From positions 1-64,000 of the forward strand of contig NZ_JARRAB010000002.1 in NCBI RefSeq assembly GCF_030376615.1: a stretch of DNA of 64,000 bases, read 5' to 3'. Positions 1-8,910 of this stretch are shown here, in pieces. Under the pieces are notes generated by a model. It ran no database searches, was not told where the DNA came from, and was given only the letters and a program-made list of their open reading frames with translations. Position 1 is the first letter of the stretch. The number at the start of each line of letters is the position of its first letter. The position numbers and the translations under genes are program-made. Source of the DNA: Pseudomonas sp. sp1636. Its GTDB lineage: Bacteria; Pseudomonadota; Gammaproteobacteria; Pseudomonadales; Pseudomonadaceae.

Positions 1-21
1 CTTGATGCGCAGGCGCAAGCT

Positions 22-100
22 GTAGCCCGGATAAGCCACGGAACGAGGCGCAATCCGGGGCGCCGCGATCCCGGATTGCGCCAAGGCTTATTCGGGTTAC
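22..100. repeat. Long imperfect inverted repeat beyond the 3' end of metR
   Basis: Two arms face each other. Positions 22-37 pair imperfectly with 85-100, and 47-58 (ggcgcaatccgg) pair exactly with 71-82. This GC-rich repeat type, with the gtagcccggat core, is common between Pseudomonas genes. It lies 35 bases past the metR stop, so it may end metR transcription or be a mobile REP-like element. There is no clear T-tract. Confidence 0.6.
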
Positions 101-134
101 GGATTGCGCGTGGTATTGGCCGCCAGCTGTGGGC

Positions 135-1052
135 TCAACGCGCCACGCTGACCCCCTCCAGGTTGGCGAAGGAGGTGTCCTTGGCGGTCAGCAGGAAGTC
201 GCGCATATAGGGCGAGTCGAGCATGTCGCTGCGGATGCCGGCATACAGGGTGGCGAACAGGCCCTTGTCGCCCAGGCGCTTGGCCGTCACGTAGCCGCGC
301 GAGCTGTACTCGTGCAGCGCCCAGTTGGGCAGGCCGCAAACGCCACGGCCGCTGGCCACCAGCTGCATCATCATCACCGTCAGCTCCGAGGTGCGTACTT
401 GCGCCGGCTCGACGTCGGCCGGTTCCAGGAAGCGGGTGAAGATGTCCAGGCGGTCGCGCTCCACCGGGTAGGTGATCAGCGTCTCGTTGGCCAGATCCTC
501 GGGCTGGATGAATGGCTTGCTGGCCAGCGGGTGCTGGTTGGCCACGGCGAGCATGGCCTCGTAGGTGAACAGCGGCACATAGGTGATGCCGGCCAGTTCC
601 AGCGGGTCGCTGGTCACCACCAGATCCAGGTCGCCTCGGGCCAGCGCCGGCAGCGGGGCGAAGGAGAAGCCCGAGGCCAGATCCAGCTCCACCTCCGGCC
701 AGGCGTCGCGGAACTGGTCGATGGTCGGCATCAGCCACTGGAAACAGCTGTGGCACTCGATGGCCATATGCAGGCGGCCGGCGGTGCCGCCGGCCAGCCG
801 CGCCAGGTCGCGCTCGGCGCCGCGCAGCAGCGGCAGCACCGCATCGGTCAATTGCAGCAAACGCAGCCCGGCGCTGGTGAAGCGCACCGGCTTGGTCTTG
901 CGCACGAATAACGGCATGCCCAGGCGCTCCTCCAGCTCCTTGAACTGGTGCGACAGCGCCGACTGGGTCAGGTGCAGGCGCTCGGCGGCGTCCACCAGGC
1001 TCTCGCTTTCGCGCAGGGCGTGCAGGGTTTTCAGGTGGCGCAGTTCGAGCAT
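135..1052 (-). CDS. metR: LysR-family regulator of methionine synthesis, MetR
   Basis: The 305-residue protein has the LysR plan: an N-terminal helix-turn-helix (about residues 18-45, SLVDAAERLHLTQSALSHQ) and a C-terminal effector-binding domain. The extended similarity to MetR (for example FVRKTKP, YVPLFTYE) and the position divergent from metE identify it. MetR activates metE with homocysteine as co-effector in enteric bacteria. The start ATG at 1052 puts the conserved MLELRHL motif at the N-terminus. A dyad fitting a MetR site lies in the 177-base gap to metE. Confidence 0.93.
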   Translation of the reverse strand: MLELRHLKTLHALRESESLVDAAERLHLTQSALSHQFKELEERLGMPLFVRKTKPVRFTSAGLRLLQLTDAVLPLLRGAERDLARLAGGTAGRLHMAIECHSCFQWLMPTIDQFRDAWPEVELDLASGFSFAPLPALARGDLDLVVTSDPLELAGITYVPLFTYEAMLAVANQHPLASKPFIQPEDLANETLITYPVERDRLDIFTRFLEPADVEPAQVRTSELTVMMMQLVASGRGVCGLPNWALHEYSSRGYVTAKRLGDKGLFATLYAGIRSDMLDSPYMRDFLLTAKDTSFANLEGVSVAR

Positions 1053-1137
1053 GGCAAACCTCGGTGTTTCATGGCGGTGCTTGGCGTAGGCGCGAGCAGG
1101 CCGCGGTTGCAGGCAATGGTGATCGGGTGATTATGAA

Positions 1138-1152
1138 TGAAATGATAGTTCA
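1138..1152. promoter_or_regulatory. Candidate MetR operator
   Basis: The 15-base dyad TGAAATGATAGTTCA has TGAA and TTCA ends. The known MetR consensus is TGAAnnTnnTTCA, so the spacing here is two bases longer. It sits between divergent metR and metE, about 80 bases before the metE start, where an activator site would be expected. Confidence 0.5.
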
Positions 1153-1229
1153 ATACAAAAATGCTGAGTTTGCCTCATGATGCGCGGCTGTCGACAATAC
1201 CCGCCATCACTTGTATGGAGAGTTTCGAC

Positions 1230-3521
1230 ATGGCCCTGTCCCATTCCCTGGGTTTTCCGCGCATCGGCGCCGACCGTGAATTGAAGAAAGCCCTGGAGGC
1301 CCACTGGAAGGGCGAGCTGGACGACGCCGGCCTGCGGGCGGTCGGCCGTCAGTTGCGGGCCGCCCACTGGCAGCTACAGAAGGACGCCGGTATCGAGTTG
1401 CTGCCGGTCGGCGATTTCGCCTGGTACGACCAGGTGCTGAGCCATTCGCTGGCCTTCGGCGTGATCCCCGAGCGTTTCCGCCCGCAGAGCGGCAAGCCGA
1501 GTCTGGATACCCTGTTCGCCATGGCCCGTGGCGTCAGCCACAGCAGTTGTTGTGGCGCTGCCCATGCCCAGGAGCTGACCAAGTGGTTCGATACCAACTA
1601 TCACTATCTGGTTCCGGAGTTCAGCGTCGATCAGCAGTTCCAGCTGAGCTGGGAGCAGTTGTTCGAGGAAGTCGAGGAGGCCCATTCCCTCGGCCACAAG
1701 GTCAAGCCGGTGCTGATCGGCCCGCTGACTTACCTGTGGCTGGGCAAGACCAAGGGAGGCGAATTCGAGCGCCTGGATCTGCTTGAGCGCCTGCTGCCGG
1801 TCTACGGCGAAATCCTCCAGCGTCTGGCCGCCCAGGGCGTCGAATGGGTGCAGATCGACGAGCCGATCCTGGCGCTCGACCTGCCGCAAGCCTGGAAGAA
1901 TGCCTTCGAACGCGGCTACAACATTCTCCAGCGCGAGCCCGGCAAGAAGCTGATTGCCACCTACTTCGGTGGCCTGGAAGATAACCTCGGCCTGGCTGCC
2001 AACCTGCCGGTAGACGGTCTGCATATCGACCTGGTTCGCGCTCCCGAGCAGTTCCCGAGCATTCTCGACCGCTTGCCGACCTACAAGGTGCTGTCGCTCG
2101 GGGTGGTCAACGGGCGCAACGTCTGGCGCACCGACCTGGACAAGGCCCTGGCCATCCTGCAGCAGGCGCAGGAGCGCCTGGGCGAGCGTCTGTGGGTGGC
2201 GCCGAGCTGCTCGTTGCTGCACAGCCCGGTCGATCTGAACCTTGAAGACCAGCTCGACAGCGAGCTGAAGAGCTGGCTGGCCTTCGCCGTACAGAAGTGC
2301 GAGGAAGTCGCCGCACTGACCACTACCCTGAATGACCCGCAGAACGCCAAGGCGCAGGCCGCGTTGGCTGCAAGCCGCGCCGTGCAGGCCAGCCGCGCAC
2401 AGTCGCCGCGTATCCACAAGCCGGCGGTGCAGGCCCGGTTGGCGGCGATTAGCGCGGCCGACAGCCGGCGTCAGTCGCCGTTCGTGCAGCGCATCGAGCG
2501 GCAGCGCGCGCGCCTGCAACTGCCGGCGCTGCCGACCACCACCATCGGCTCCTTCCCGCAGACTCCGGCGATTCGCCAGGCGCGCCAGGCATTCAAGCAG
2601 GGCAAGCTGTCGCCGGCCGAATACCGCGAGGCCATGCACGGCGAGATCCGCCACGCGGTCGAGGTGCAGGAAAACCTGGGCCTGGACGTGCTGGTGCACG
2701 GCGAGGCCGAACGCAACGACATGGTCGAGTACTTCGCCGAACAGCTCGACGGCTATGCCTTCAGCCGCTTCGGCTGGGTGCAGAGCTACGGCTCGCGCTG
2801 CGTCAAACCGGCGCTGATCTATGGCGACCTGAGCCGGCCGCAGCCGATGACGGTGGAGTGGATCCGCTACGCGCAGACCCTCACCGGCAAGGTGATGAAA
2901 GGCATGCTGACGGGGCCTGTGACCATGCTGCTGTGGTCGTTCCCGCGCGAAGATCTCAGCCGCGAGCAGCAGGCGCGGCAGCTGGCCCTGGCGATTCGCG
3001 ACGAGGTGCAGGATCTGGAAGCGGCCGGGATCAAGATCGTGCAGATCGACGAAGCGGCCTTCCGCGAGGGCTTGCCGCTGCGCCAGGCCGGGTGGCAGGA
3101 CTACCTGGACTGGGCCGCCGAGGCCTTCCGCCTGGCTGCCTGCGGCGTGCGCGACGACACCCAGATCCATACGCACATGTGCTACAGCGAGTTCAACGAC
3201 GTGATCGAAGCCATCGCCGCCATGGACGCGGACGTGATCACCATCGAGACCTCGCGCTCGGACATGCAGCTGCTCGAGGCCTTCGAGGCCTTCAACTACC
3301 CCAACGATATCGGCCCCGGGGTCTACGACATCCATTCGCCACGGGTGCCGGACAGCGCCGAGATGGTCAAATTGCTGCGCAAGGCGGCACAACGCATCCC
3401 TGCCGCACGGCTGTGGGTCAACCCGGACTGCGGCCTGAAAACCCGCGCCTGGGCGGAGACCGAAGCGGCGCTGGTCAATATGGTCGCCGCGGCGCGGCAG
3501 TTGCGCGGCGAACTGGCTTGA
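1230..3521 (+). CDS. metE: Cobalamin-independent methionine synthase MetE
   Basis: The enzyme moves a methyl group from 5-methyltetrahydropteroyl-triglutamate to homocysteine, the last step of methionine synthesis without vitamin B12. The ATG at 1230 follows TGGAGAG and gives [13 protein letters not shown], the usual MetE N-terminus; the frame is open further upstream but without family similarity. The product is 763 residues, close to the 753 of E. coli. Zinc ligands are visible as H649 and C651 (HMCYSEF) and C734 (NPDCGLK), each shifted by eight from E. coli H641, C643 and C726. The gene is complete. Confidence 0.96.
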   Translation: MALSHSLGFPRIGADRELKKALEAHWKGELDDAGLRAVGRQLRAAHWQLQKDAGIELLPVGDFAWYDQVLSHSLAFGVIPERFRPQSGKPSLDTLFAMARGVSHSSCCGAAHAQELTKWFDTNYHYLVPEFSVDQQFQLSWEQLFEEVEEAHSLGHKVKPVLIGPLTYLWLGKTKGGEFERLDLLERLLPVYGEILQRLAAQGVEWVQIDEPILALDLPQAWKNAFERGYNILQREPGKKLIATYFGGLEDNLGLAANLPVDGLHIDLVRAPEQFPSILDRLPTYKVLSLGVVNGRNVWRTDLDKALAILQQAQERLGERLWVAPSCSLLHSPVDLNLEDQLDSELKSWLAFAVQKCEEVAALTTTLNDPQNAKAQAALAASRAVQASRAQSPRIHKPAVQARLAAISAADSRRQSPFVQRIERQRARLQLPALPTTTIGSFPQTPAIRQARQAFKQGKLSPAEYREAMHGEIRHAVEVQENLGLDVLVHGEAERNDMVEYFAEQLDGYAFSRFGWVQSYGSRCVKPALIYGDLSRPQPMTVEWIRYAQTLTGKVMKGMLTGPVTMLLWSFPREDLSREQQARQLALAIRDEVQDLEAAGIKIVQIDEAAFREGLPLRQAGWQDYLDWAAEAFRLAACGVRDDTQIHTHMCYSEFNDVIEAIAAMDADVITIETSRSDMQLLEAFEAFNYPNDIGPGVYDIHSPRVPDSAEMVKLLRKAAQRIPAARLWVNPDCGLKTRAWAETEAALVNMVAAARQLRGELA

Positions 3522-3541
3522 GTGGGCCCAGGCCAATCAGT

Positions 3542-3567
3542 CAAAGGCGGCCCTAGGGTCGCCTTTG
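3542..3567 (+). terminator. Likely metE terminator hairpin
   Basis: caaaggcg at 3542-3549 pairs exactly with cgcctttg at 3560-3567 around a 10-base loop, 20 bases past the metE stop. The following sequence is only weakly T-rich. Confidence 0.5.
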
Positions 3568-3610
3568 GCTTATAGGATCCAAGCCGTTGAGCACCGTCCG
3601 GTTCATGGCT

Positions 3611-4525
3611 TCAGGCGCGAGTGCCGGCACGCGAACAGACCGCGAGATCCTCGAGGAAGGCATGGAGAATCGGTGGCGGGGCCATGCCGCGCCGGGTGAT
3701 CACGTCGAATGGCGATAGCGGCTGCAGCTGCTTCGCCGCCAGTTGGCGCATGTCAGCGGTCTTGACCCATTGCGCGGCGAAGTGCATGGGCAGGAAACCG
3801 ATGTAAGCGCCGGAGATGATCAGGATGGCCAGGGCTTCGATGTTGTCCACCGTCGCCGCCGCCTTGCTCACGCCCAGTTGCTCCAGGTCGTAGTGCTGCA
3901 TGTAGCCGCGGGCGACGGTGCGGCTCGCGCTGATTTCCTCGAGCAGCTTGGCGCCCTCGGCTCGGCTGCCGTACAGCGGGTGGCGACGCCCGCAATACAG
4001 CCCCAGCACCTCCTGGTAGAGCGCCGAGTAGGACAGGCCGGGCACATGGATGGGGAAGTGTCCCACCGCCAGGTGCAGGCGGCCGTCGAGCACGCGCTCT
4101 TCCAGTTCCGCCGGCGAACCGATATAGACGTTGAGATGGACGTCATGCCCACGGGAGACGAAGCGCTGGGTGGTGCGCGGTATGGGCGAGTCCGGGTCGC
4201 TGATGGTGCTGTCGATAATGCCCAGGTTGAGCTGGCCGCTGATGTGCTGCTTGAGCACGTCGGCGTCCACGCAGAAGTGTTCCACCGCCGCGAGCAGACG
4301 CAGGGTCGCCTCGTGCACCGCTACGCCTTGCTCGGTCAGGTGAAAGCCGCTGCGCCCGCGTTGGCAGAGTTTGACCCCGAGCCGGGTTTCCAGATGAGTC
4401 ATCTGTTCGCTGATGGTCGACTGGCCGGCATTGAGCGCCGCCTGGGCCGCGGAAAAGCCGCCGCATTTGACGATGGTGGCAAAGACCCTGAGCAGTTTCA
4501 GGTCGACATCGTGCAGCTGGATCAC
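3611..4525 (-). CDS. LysR-family regulator divergent from a ureohydrolase cluster
   Basis: The protein is about 304 residues, with an N-terminal helix-turn-helix (LRVFATIVKCGGFSAAQAAL, then QSTISEQM) and a LysR substrate-binding domain. I chose the GTG at 4525 because GGAGG lies five bases before it and it gives a normal LysR length; the open frame to 4615 adds an unrelated N-terminal tail. It is transcribed away from the ureohydrolase gene at 4678, with about 150 bases between. By position it probably controls that cluster, perhaps with a guanidino compound as inducer. That role is inferred only from neighbourhood. Confidence 0.85.
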   Translation of the reverse strand: MIQLHDVDLKLLRVFATIVKCGGFSAAQAALNAGQSTISEQMTHLETRLGVKLCQRGRSGFHLTEQGVAVHEATLRLLAAVEHFCVDADVLKQHISGQLNLGIIDSTISDPDSPIPRTTQRFVSRGHDVHLNVYIGSPAELEERVLDGRLHLAVGHFPIHVPGLSYSALYQEVLGLYCGRRHPLYGSRAEGAKLLEEISASRTVARGYMQHYDLEQLGVSKAAATVDNIEALAILIISGAYIGFLPMHFAAQWVKTADMRQLAAKQLQPLSPFDVITRRGMAPPPILHAFLEDLAVCSRAGTRA

Positions 4526-4650
4526 CCAAACCTCCCGTTCGCGACACATCGGAAACACCGATATGAGTATCTGATGTTTGGCATTTTTTCCAGAAAAAAC
4601 TGCGCCCATAGTCACTCCAACGGCGAATGCCTAGCCCTTCGCCACTCGCT

Positions 4651-4658
4651 AATAACAA
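4651..4658 (+). promoter_or_regulatory. Hfq/Crc-type CA motif before the ureohydrolase
   Basis: AATAACAA fits AAnAAnAA and lies 20 bases before the start codon at 4678, just upstream of the GGAG ribosome site. In Pseudomonas such A-rich sites are bound by Hfq with Crc to block translation during catabolite repression. Confidence 0.5.
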
Positions 4659-4677
4659 GAGTTGGAGACGCCTGAAC

Positions 4678-5664
4678 ATGCCGAACAACAGTTACGAGTC
4701 CGGTCGCCTGAACCTGCCGTTCGTGGGCCATTGCACCTTCGCCAAGGCGCCGGTGTGCACCGATTGGGATGCGCTCGATGCGGATGTGGCCATCCTCGGC
4801 GCGCCCAACGACATGGGCACCCAGTGGCGTTCCGGCGCGCGCTTCGGGCCGCGCGGCATTCGCGAGGCCTCCACGCTGTTCTCCTTCGGCCACGCCGGCG
4901 CCTACGACCACGAAGATGACGTCATGTACCTGACCGCGTCGGATGTGCGCATGGTCGACGTCGGTGACGCCGATATCGTGCATACCGACATGGCCGCCAG
5001 CAACGCCAACACCGAGTACGCCGTGCGCAAGATTCTGGATGCCGGCGCCATGCCGGTGGTGCTGGGCGGCGACCACTCGATCCACGCCCCGGTGATCAAG
5101 GCGTTCGAGGGGCGCGGGCCGATCCATATCATCCACTTCGACGCGCACCTGGACTTCGTCGACGAGCGCCACGGCGTGCGCTACGGCCACGGCAACCCGC
5201 TGCGCCGCGCCTCGGAAATGGAGCACATCGTCGGCATGACCCAGATGGGCATCCGCAACGTGTCGTCGTCCAATCGCGACGACTATGAAGCCGCCCATGC
5301 CGCCGGCTCGAAGATTCTTTCGGTTCGCGATGTGCGGCGCCTCGGCAGCGAGGGCGTACTGGAGCTGATCCCGCAAGGCGTCAACTACTACATCACCGTC
5401 GACATCGATGGCTTCGACCCGTCCATCGCGCCCGGCACCGGCACCCCCAGCCATGGCGGCTTCCTCTACTACGAGGTGCTGGAAATCATCCAGGCGCTGG
5501 CCAAGCGCAGCCAGGGCAGGATCGTCGGCATGGACCTGGTCGAGGTCGCACCGGCCTACGATCCGGCCGGGGTCACCTCGATTCTGGCCGCGCAACTGTT
5601 GCTCAACAGCATCGGTTTTATCTTTCACGCTCGTGCCCGCGCGCGCGCCGCTCAGGAGGCATGA
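4678..5664 (+). CDS. Agmatinase/arginase-family ureohydrolase, substrate unknown
   Basis: This 328-residue enzyme has the binuclear metal site of ureohydrolases: H133 in GGDHS, D155, H157 and D159 in DAHLD, and D242 and D244 in DIDGFDP. Such enzymes cut urea from guanidino compounds such as agmatine, 4-guanidinobutyrate or guanidinopropionate. The N-terminal region does not look like P. aeruginosa GbuA as I remember it, so I do not assign a substrate. The ATG at 4678 follows TTGGAGACG. The end overlaps the next gene's ribosome site, which implies coupled translation with the aldehyde dehydrogenase. An Hfq/Crc motif precedes it. Confidence 0.87.
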   Translation: MPNNSYESGRLNLPFVGHCTFAKAPVCTDWDALDADVAILGAPNDMGTQWRSGARFGPRGIREASTLFSFGHAGAYDHEDDVMYLTASDVRMVDVGDADIVHTDMAASNANTEYAVRKILDAGAMPVVLGGDHSIHAPVIKAFEGRGPIHIIHFDAHLDFVDERHGVRYGHGNPLRRASEMEHIVGMTQMGIRNVSSSNRDDYEAAHAAGSKILSVRDVRRLGSEGVLELIPQGVNYYITVDIDGFDPSIAPGTGTPSHGGFLYYEVLEIIQALAKRSQGRIVGMDLVEVAPAYDPAGVTSILAAQLLLNSIGFIFHARARARAAQEA

Positions 5665-5666
5665 CA

Positions 5667-7175
5667 GTGGACAGCATCGTTAAGCAGTACCTGCAGCAGT
5701 TCGGTATCTCCGAAGCCACCCAGGGGTTTCTGGCCAAGACGCAGAAGATGTTCATCGGCGGCGCCTGGGTGGAAGCCTCCGATGGCGGCAGCGCCGAGGT
5801 GATAGAGCCCTCCACCGAGGGTGTGCTCGGACGCATCCCGATGGGTACGGCAGATGATCTCGACCGCGCCGTGCAGGCTGCCCGCGCGCAGTTCGATGGC
5901 GGCGCCTGGCGCCTGCTCAAGCCGCTGGAGCGCGAGCGCCTGCTGCACCGTCTGGCCGATCTGATCGAAGCCAATGCCGACGAGCTGGCCGAGATCGAAT
6001 CGATCGACATGGGCAAGTCGGTGGCCCAGGCCCGCGCCGTGGACATCCAGGGCAGCATCGACACCTTCCGCTACTTCGCCGGCTGGGCCAGCAAGATCCA
6101 CGGGCGTACCGTCGAGCCGTCGCTGCCCGGCAACTACCTGGCCTATACGCGCAAGGAGCCGGTGGGCGTGGTCGGGGTCATAGTGCCGTGGAACTTCCCG
6201 CTGCAGACCATGGCCTGGAAACTCGGCGCCGCCCTGGCGGTCGGTTGCACCGTGGTGGTCAAACCGGCCGAGCTGACCTCGCTGTCGGCCCTGCGTTTCG
6301 CCGAACTGGTGCAGCAGGCCGGCATCCCCGACGGCGTGGTCAATATCGTCAGCGGGCGCGGCAGCGTGGTCGGTGCGGCCATGGCCAGCCATCCGGGCAT
6401 CGACAAGCTGAGCTTCACCGGCTCGACCCCGGTCGGTTGCAGCGTGGGCAAGGCGGCCCTGGATCAGATGAAGCGCCTGACCCTGGAGCTGGGCGGCAAG
6501 TCGCCGGTGATCGTCTTCGCCGATGCCGACCTCAAGGCGGCCGCGCAGGCGGTGGCCAACGGCGTGTTTTTCAACTCCGGACAGGTTTGCGACGCCGGCA
6601 CCCGGGCCTACATCCACCGCAGCATCTACGCCGAGTTCCTGGGCGAACTGGCCGCTTACACCGCCAGCCTGAAAATGGCGCCGGGCCTGGATGAGGATTG
6701 CTTCATCAGCCCGCTGGTGTCGCGCCAGCAGCAGGAGCGGGTGCTCGGCTACATCGCCGCCGGCAAGGCCGAGGGCGCCGAGCTCTATTACGGCGGCGCG
6801 GCCGTCGAGGGGCCTGGCTACTTCGTCCAGCCGACCATCTTCGCCAACTGCCGCAACGACATGCGCATCGTCCAGGAGGAGGTCTTCGGCCCGGTGCTGG
6901 TGACCGCACCCTTCGATGACGAGGAGGAGGCGCTGGCGCTGGCCAACGACTCGCCGTTCGGCCTGGCCGCCGCGCTCTACTGCAACGACCTCGGCCGGGT
7001 GCACAACCTGATTCCGCGGCTGCGCGCCGGCTCGGTGTACGTCAACGCGCACAGCACCATCGACCCGTGCATGCCCTTCGGCGGCTACAAACAGTCCGGC
7101 TATGGCAAGGATCTGGGCGCCGAACAACTCGATTACCTGCTGGAGACCAAGGCGGTGTGGATCACCCTGCCCTGA
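5667..7175 (+). CDS. NAD(P)-dependent aldehyde dehydrogenase
   Basis: The protein is about 502 residues and has the full aldehyde dehydrogenase signature: VPWNFPL with the catalytic Asn, E274 in LELGGKSP and the nucleophile C308 in NSGQVCDAGTR. It oxidises an aldehyde to an acid. It resembles betaine and amino/guanidino-aldehyde dehydrogenases. GGAGG at 5655-5659 is seven bases from the GTG at 5667 but only one from the ATG at 5661, so I prefer the GTG; starting at 5661 adds two residues. It follows the ureohydrolase directly and probably feeds it or acts after the alcohol dehydrogenase at 8903. Confidence 0.88.
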   Translation: MDSIVKQYLQQFGISEATQGFLAKTQKMFIGGAWVEASDGGSAEVIEPSTEGVLGRIPMGTADDLDRAVQAARAQFDGGAWRLLKPLERERLLHRLADLIEANADELAEIESIDMGKSVAQARAVDIQGSIDTFRYFAGWASKIHGRTVEPSLPGNYLAYTRKEPVGVVGVIVPWNFPLQTMAWKLGAALAVGCTVVVKPAELTSLSALRFAELVQQAGIPDGVVNIVSGRGSVVGAAMASHPGIDKLSFTGSTPVGCSVGKAALDQMKRLTLELGGKSPVIVFADADLKAAAQAVANGVFFNSGQVCDAGTRAYIHRSIYAEFLGELAAYTASLKMAPGLDEDCFISPLVSRQQQERVLGYIAAGKAEGAELYYGGAAVEGPGYFVQPTIFANCRNDMRIVQEEVFGPVLVTAPFDDEEEALALANDSPFGLAAALYCNDLGRVHNLIPRLRAGSVYVNAHSTIDPCMPFGGYKQSGYGKDLGAEQLDYLLETKAVWITLP

Positions 7176-7225
7176 GCAGTAAGTAGCTACAAACGTCGGT
7201 ATGCCGGATGCATCGCGTCGCTCAT

Positions 7226-7233
7226 AACAACAA
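7226..7233 (+). promoter_or_regulatory. Hfq/Crc-type CA motif before the small membrane protein
   Basis: AACAACAA lies about 20 bases before the 57-residue reading frame at 7255, with GAGG in between. It marks the small protein as the start of a translated unit that continues into the permease. Confidence 0.5.
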
Positions 7234-7254
7234 ATCAGACGAGGTTATGCCCAG

Positions 7255-7428
7255 ATGAACAGTCAAGCCGAACATGTAAGAGCGCAGGATCTGGAAAGGC
7301 GCATTGGCGTCTACGAGGAGATGGAGAAAGACGAGCAATGGCCGGGTGCGCTGAGCGCCATGGACTACATCGCTATCGGCCTGATGACGCTGGTACTGGT
7401 CGTCGGCTTCTACCTGTGGGGGTACTGA
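7255..7428 (+). CDS. Small single-span membrane protein before the NCS1 permease
   Basis: A 57-codon frame with a charged N-terminal half (QDLERRIGVYEEMEKDEQWP) and one hydrophobic segment near the C-terminus (residues about 38-55, YIAIGLMTLVLVVGFYLW). The stop at 7426-7428 is three bases before the permease ATG at 7432. GAGG precedes the ATG at a distance of about ten bases. I do not recognise a family. The tight spacing suggests a small partner subunit of the transporter, as found for some other permeases. I recall a small gene of unknown function beside an NCS1 gene in the P. aeruginosa gbu locus, but cannot check similarity. Confidence 0.75.
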   Translation: MNSQAEHVRAQDLERRIGVYEEMEKDEQWPGALSAMDYIAIGLMTLVLVVGFYLWGY

Positions 7429-7431
7429 GTC

Positions 7432-8910
7432 ATGGCCAAGCATGATGTCGACCACGGCCTCGAGGCCGAACGCGGCGATACCCCCCTGCTGCCCGCGGAA
7501 CGCATGTGGGGCTTCTGGGAGTTCACTTACGCCAACTCGGCCCTGGCCATCGCCACCTGGGCCTTTCTGATCGGCGGCGCCACCGCGCTGTTCGTCGGCC
7601 CGCGCGAAGGCATCGCCGCCATCGTCATCGGCAACATCCTCGGGGTGTTGCTGGCGACTTTCTCGACCTGCGTGCCGTGCGGCAAGTACGGCACCGAGCA
7701 GTTCACCTTCCTGCGCAGCATGTTCGGCAGCAACGGCAGCCGGCTGGTCTATGTGCTGGCGGTGGTGTTCCTGACCATGGGCTGGCTGGCGGTGCTGGGG
7801 TTGATGTTCGGCCGCTCGATCGACGGCCTGAGCGGGCTGGTCTCGGAACACCAGACCGACCCGAACGGCTGGCTGGCGCTGGCTTCCGGTACCTTCGCCA
7901 TCGTCCTGGCGGCGGTCGTGGTGGCCAAGGGGCCGACCTCGATCAAGGTGTTCAACACCATAGTCGCGCCGGCGTTGGTGGTCATCATGGGCGTGATGCT
8001 CTACCTGATCCTCAGCGAGCACTCGTTCGCCGAACTGCTGGCCTTGCCGGCCCTGGATGCGCCGTTCGACGACAAGCGCGTCAACTTCATGATCGCGGTG
8101 GAAGTGAACATGGCCGCCGGTTTCTCCTGGTGGCCCTACATCGGCAACCTGGCGCGGCTGTCGAAGAACCAGCGCACGGCGTTCTGGCCGAATGTCATCG
8201 GCATCTTCGGCGCCGCCGCACTGGGCGAGGTGGTCGGCCTGCTGGCGGCGGCCGCGCTCGGCAACAGCGATCCGACCGTGTGGATGACCCATATCGGCGG
8301 CATCGTCTTCGGCGTGATTGCCCTGGGCTTCGTGGCCTTCGCCAATGTCACCAGCATGATCAACATCCTCTATACCTCGATCGTCGGCCTGCGTCAGTTG
8401 GCCGGGAAAAAGCTGCGGGAAATGAGTTGGACGCTGCTGGTGGCGCTGTTCTGTGTGGTGCCGGCGCTGATCGTCTGCTTCGCCCCGGGTATCTACGACG
8501 GCTTCTTCATCTTCCTGGTGTGGACCTCGGCGTTGAACAGTGCCTTGGCCGGGATCGGCATCGCCGATTATTTCTTCCTGCGCCGCCAGCGCCTGAACCT
8601 GCGCCACCTGTACGCCGCCGAAGCGCAGTCGCCGTACCGCTACTGGAAGGGTTTCAACCCCATCGCCCTGACGGCGCTGGTCATCGGCTTCGTCGCCTAC
8701 GTGGTGGTGTTCAATCCGCAGACTCTGGCCAATACCACGCTGTTCAGCTTCATCAGCGCCTCGCTGCCGTCCTGTCTGCTCGCCGGGATCGTCCACTACG
8801 GGCTGACCCGGCTGTTGGCCGAACGCCTGGGTTGGGGCGCCTACCCGAACCGCCACGCCGGCACGACCCGGATTCTCGACCTGGATTCGCGGAGTTACAG
8901 CAATGACTAA
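7432..8910 (+). CDS. NCS1-family permease (cytosine/purine/hydantoin type)
   Basis: The 492-residue protein is hydrophobic, with about twelve membrane segments. The N-terminal [21 protein letters not shown] region is typical of NCS1 secondary transporters, which bring in nucleobases, hydantoins, thiamine or allantoin with protons or sodium. Its place between the aldehyde and alcohol dehydrogenase genes suggests it imports the pathway substrate. Its last eight bases overlap the start of the GMC oxidoreductase gene, so the two are likely co-translated. The exact substrate cannot be read from the sequence. Confidence 0.88.
   Translation: MAKHDVDHGLEAERGDTPLLPAERMWGFWEFTYANSALAIATWAFLIGGATALFVGPREGIAAIVIGNILGVLLATFSTCVPCGKYGTEQFTFLRSMFGSNGSRLVYVLAVVFLTMGWLAVLGLMFGRSIDGLSGLVSEHQTDPNGWLALASGTFAIVLAAVVVAKGPTSIKVFNTIVAPALVVIMGVMLYLILSEHSFAELLALPALDAPFDDKRVNFMIAVEVNMAAGFSWWPYIGNLARLSKNQRTAFWPNVIGIFGAAALGEVVGLLAAAALGNSDPTVWMTHIGGIVFGVIALGFVAFANVTSMINILYTSIVGLRQLAGKKLREMSWTLLVALFCVVPALIVCFAPGIYDGFFIFLVWTSALNSALAGIGIADYFFLRRQRLNLRHLYAAEAQSPYRYWKGFNPIALTALVIGFVAYVVVFNPQTLANTTLFSFISASLPSCLLAGIVHYGLTRLLAERLGWGAYPNRHAGTTRILDLDSRSYSND

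Noticed and set aside
4526..4677. A guanidine riboswitch before the ureohydrolase gene
   Set aside because: I looked for the conserved ykkC-type guanidine elements and saw none; the gap has room for a LysR-controlled promoter and the CA motif.
4678..5664. Naming the ureohydrolase gbuA or speB
   Set aside because: The metal-binding motifs fit any family member, and the N-terminal third does not look like the GbuA or SpeB sequences I remember.
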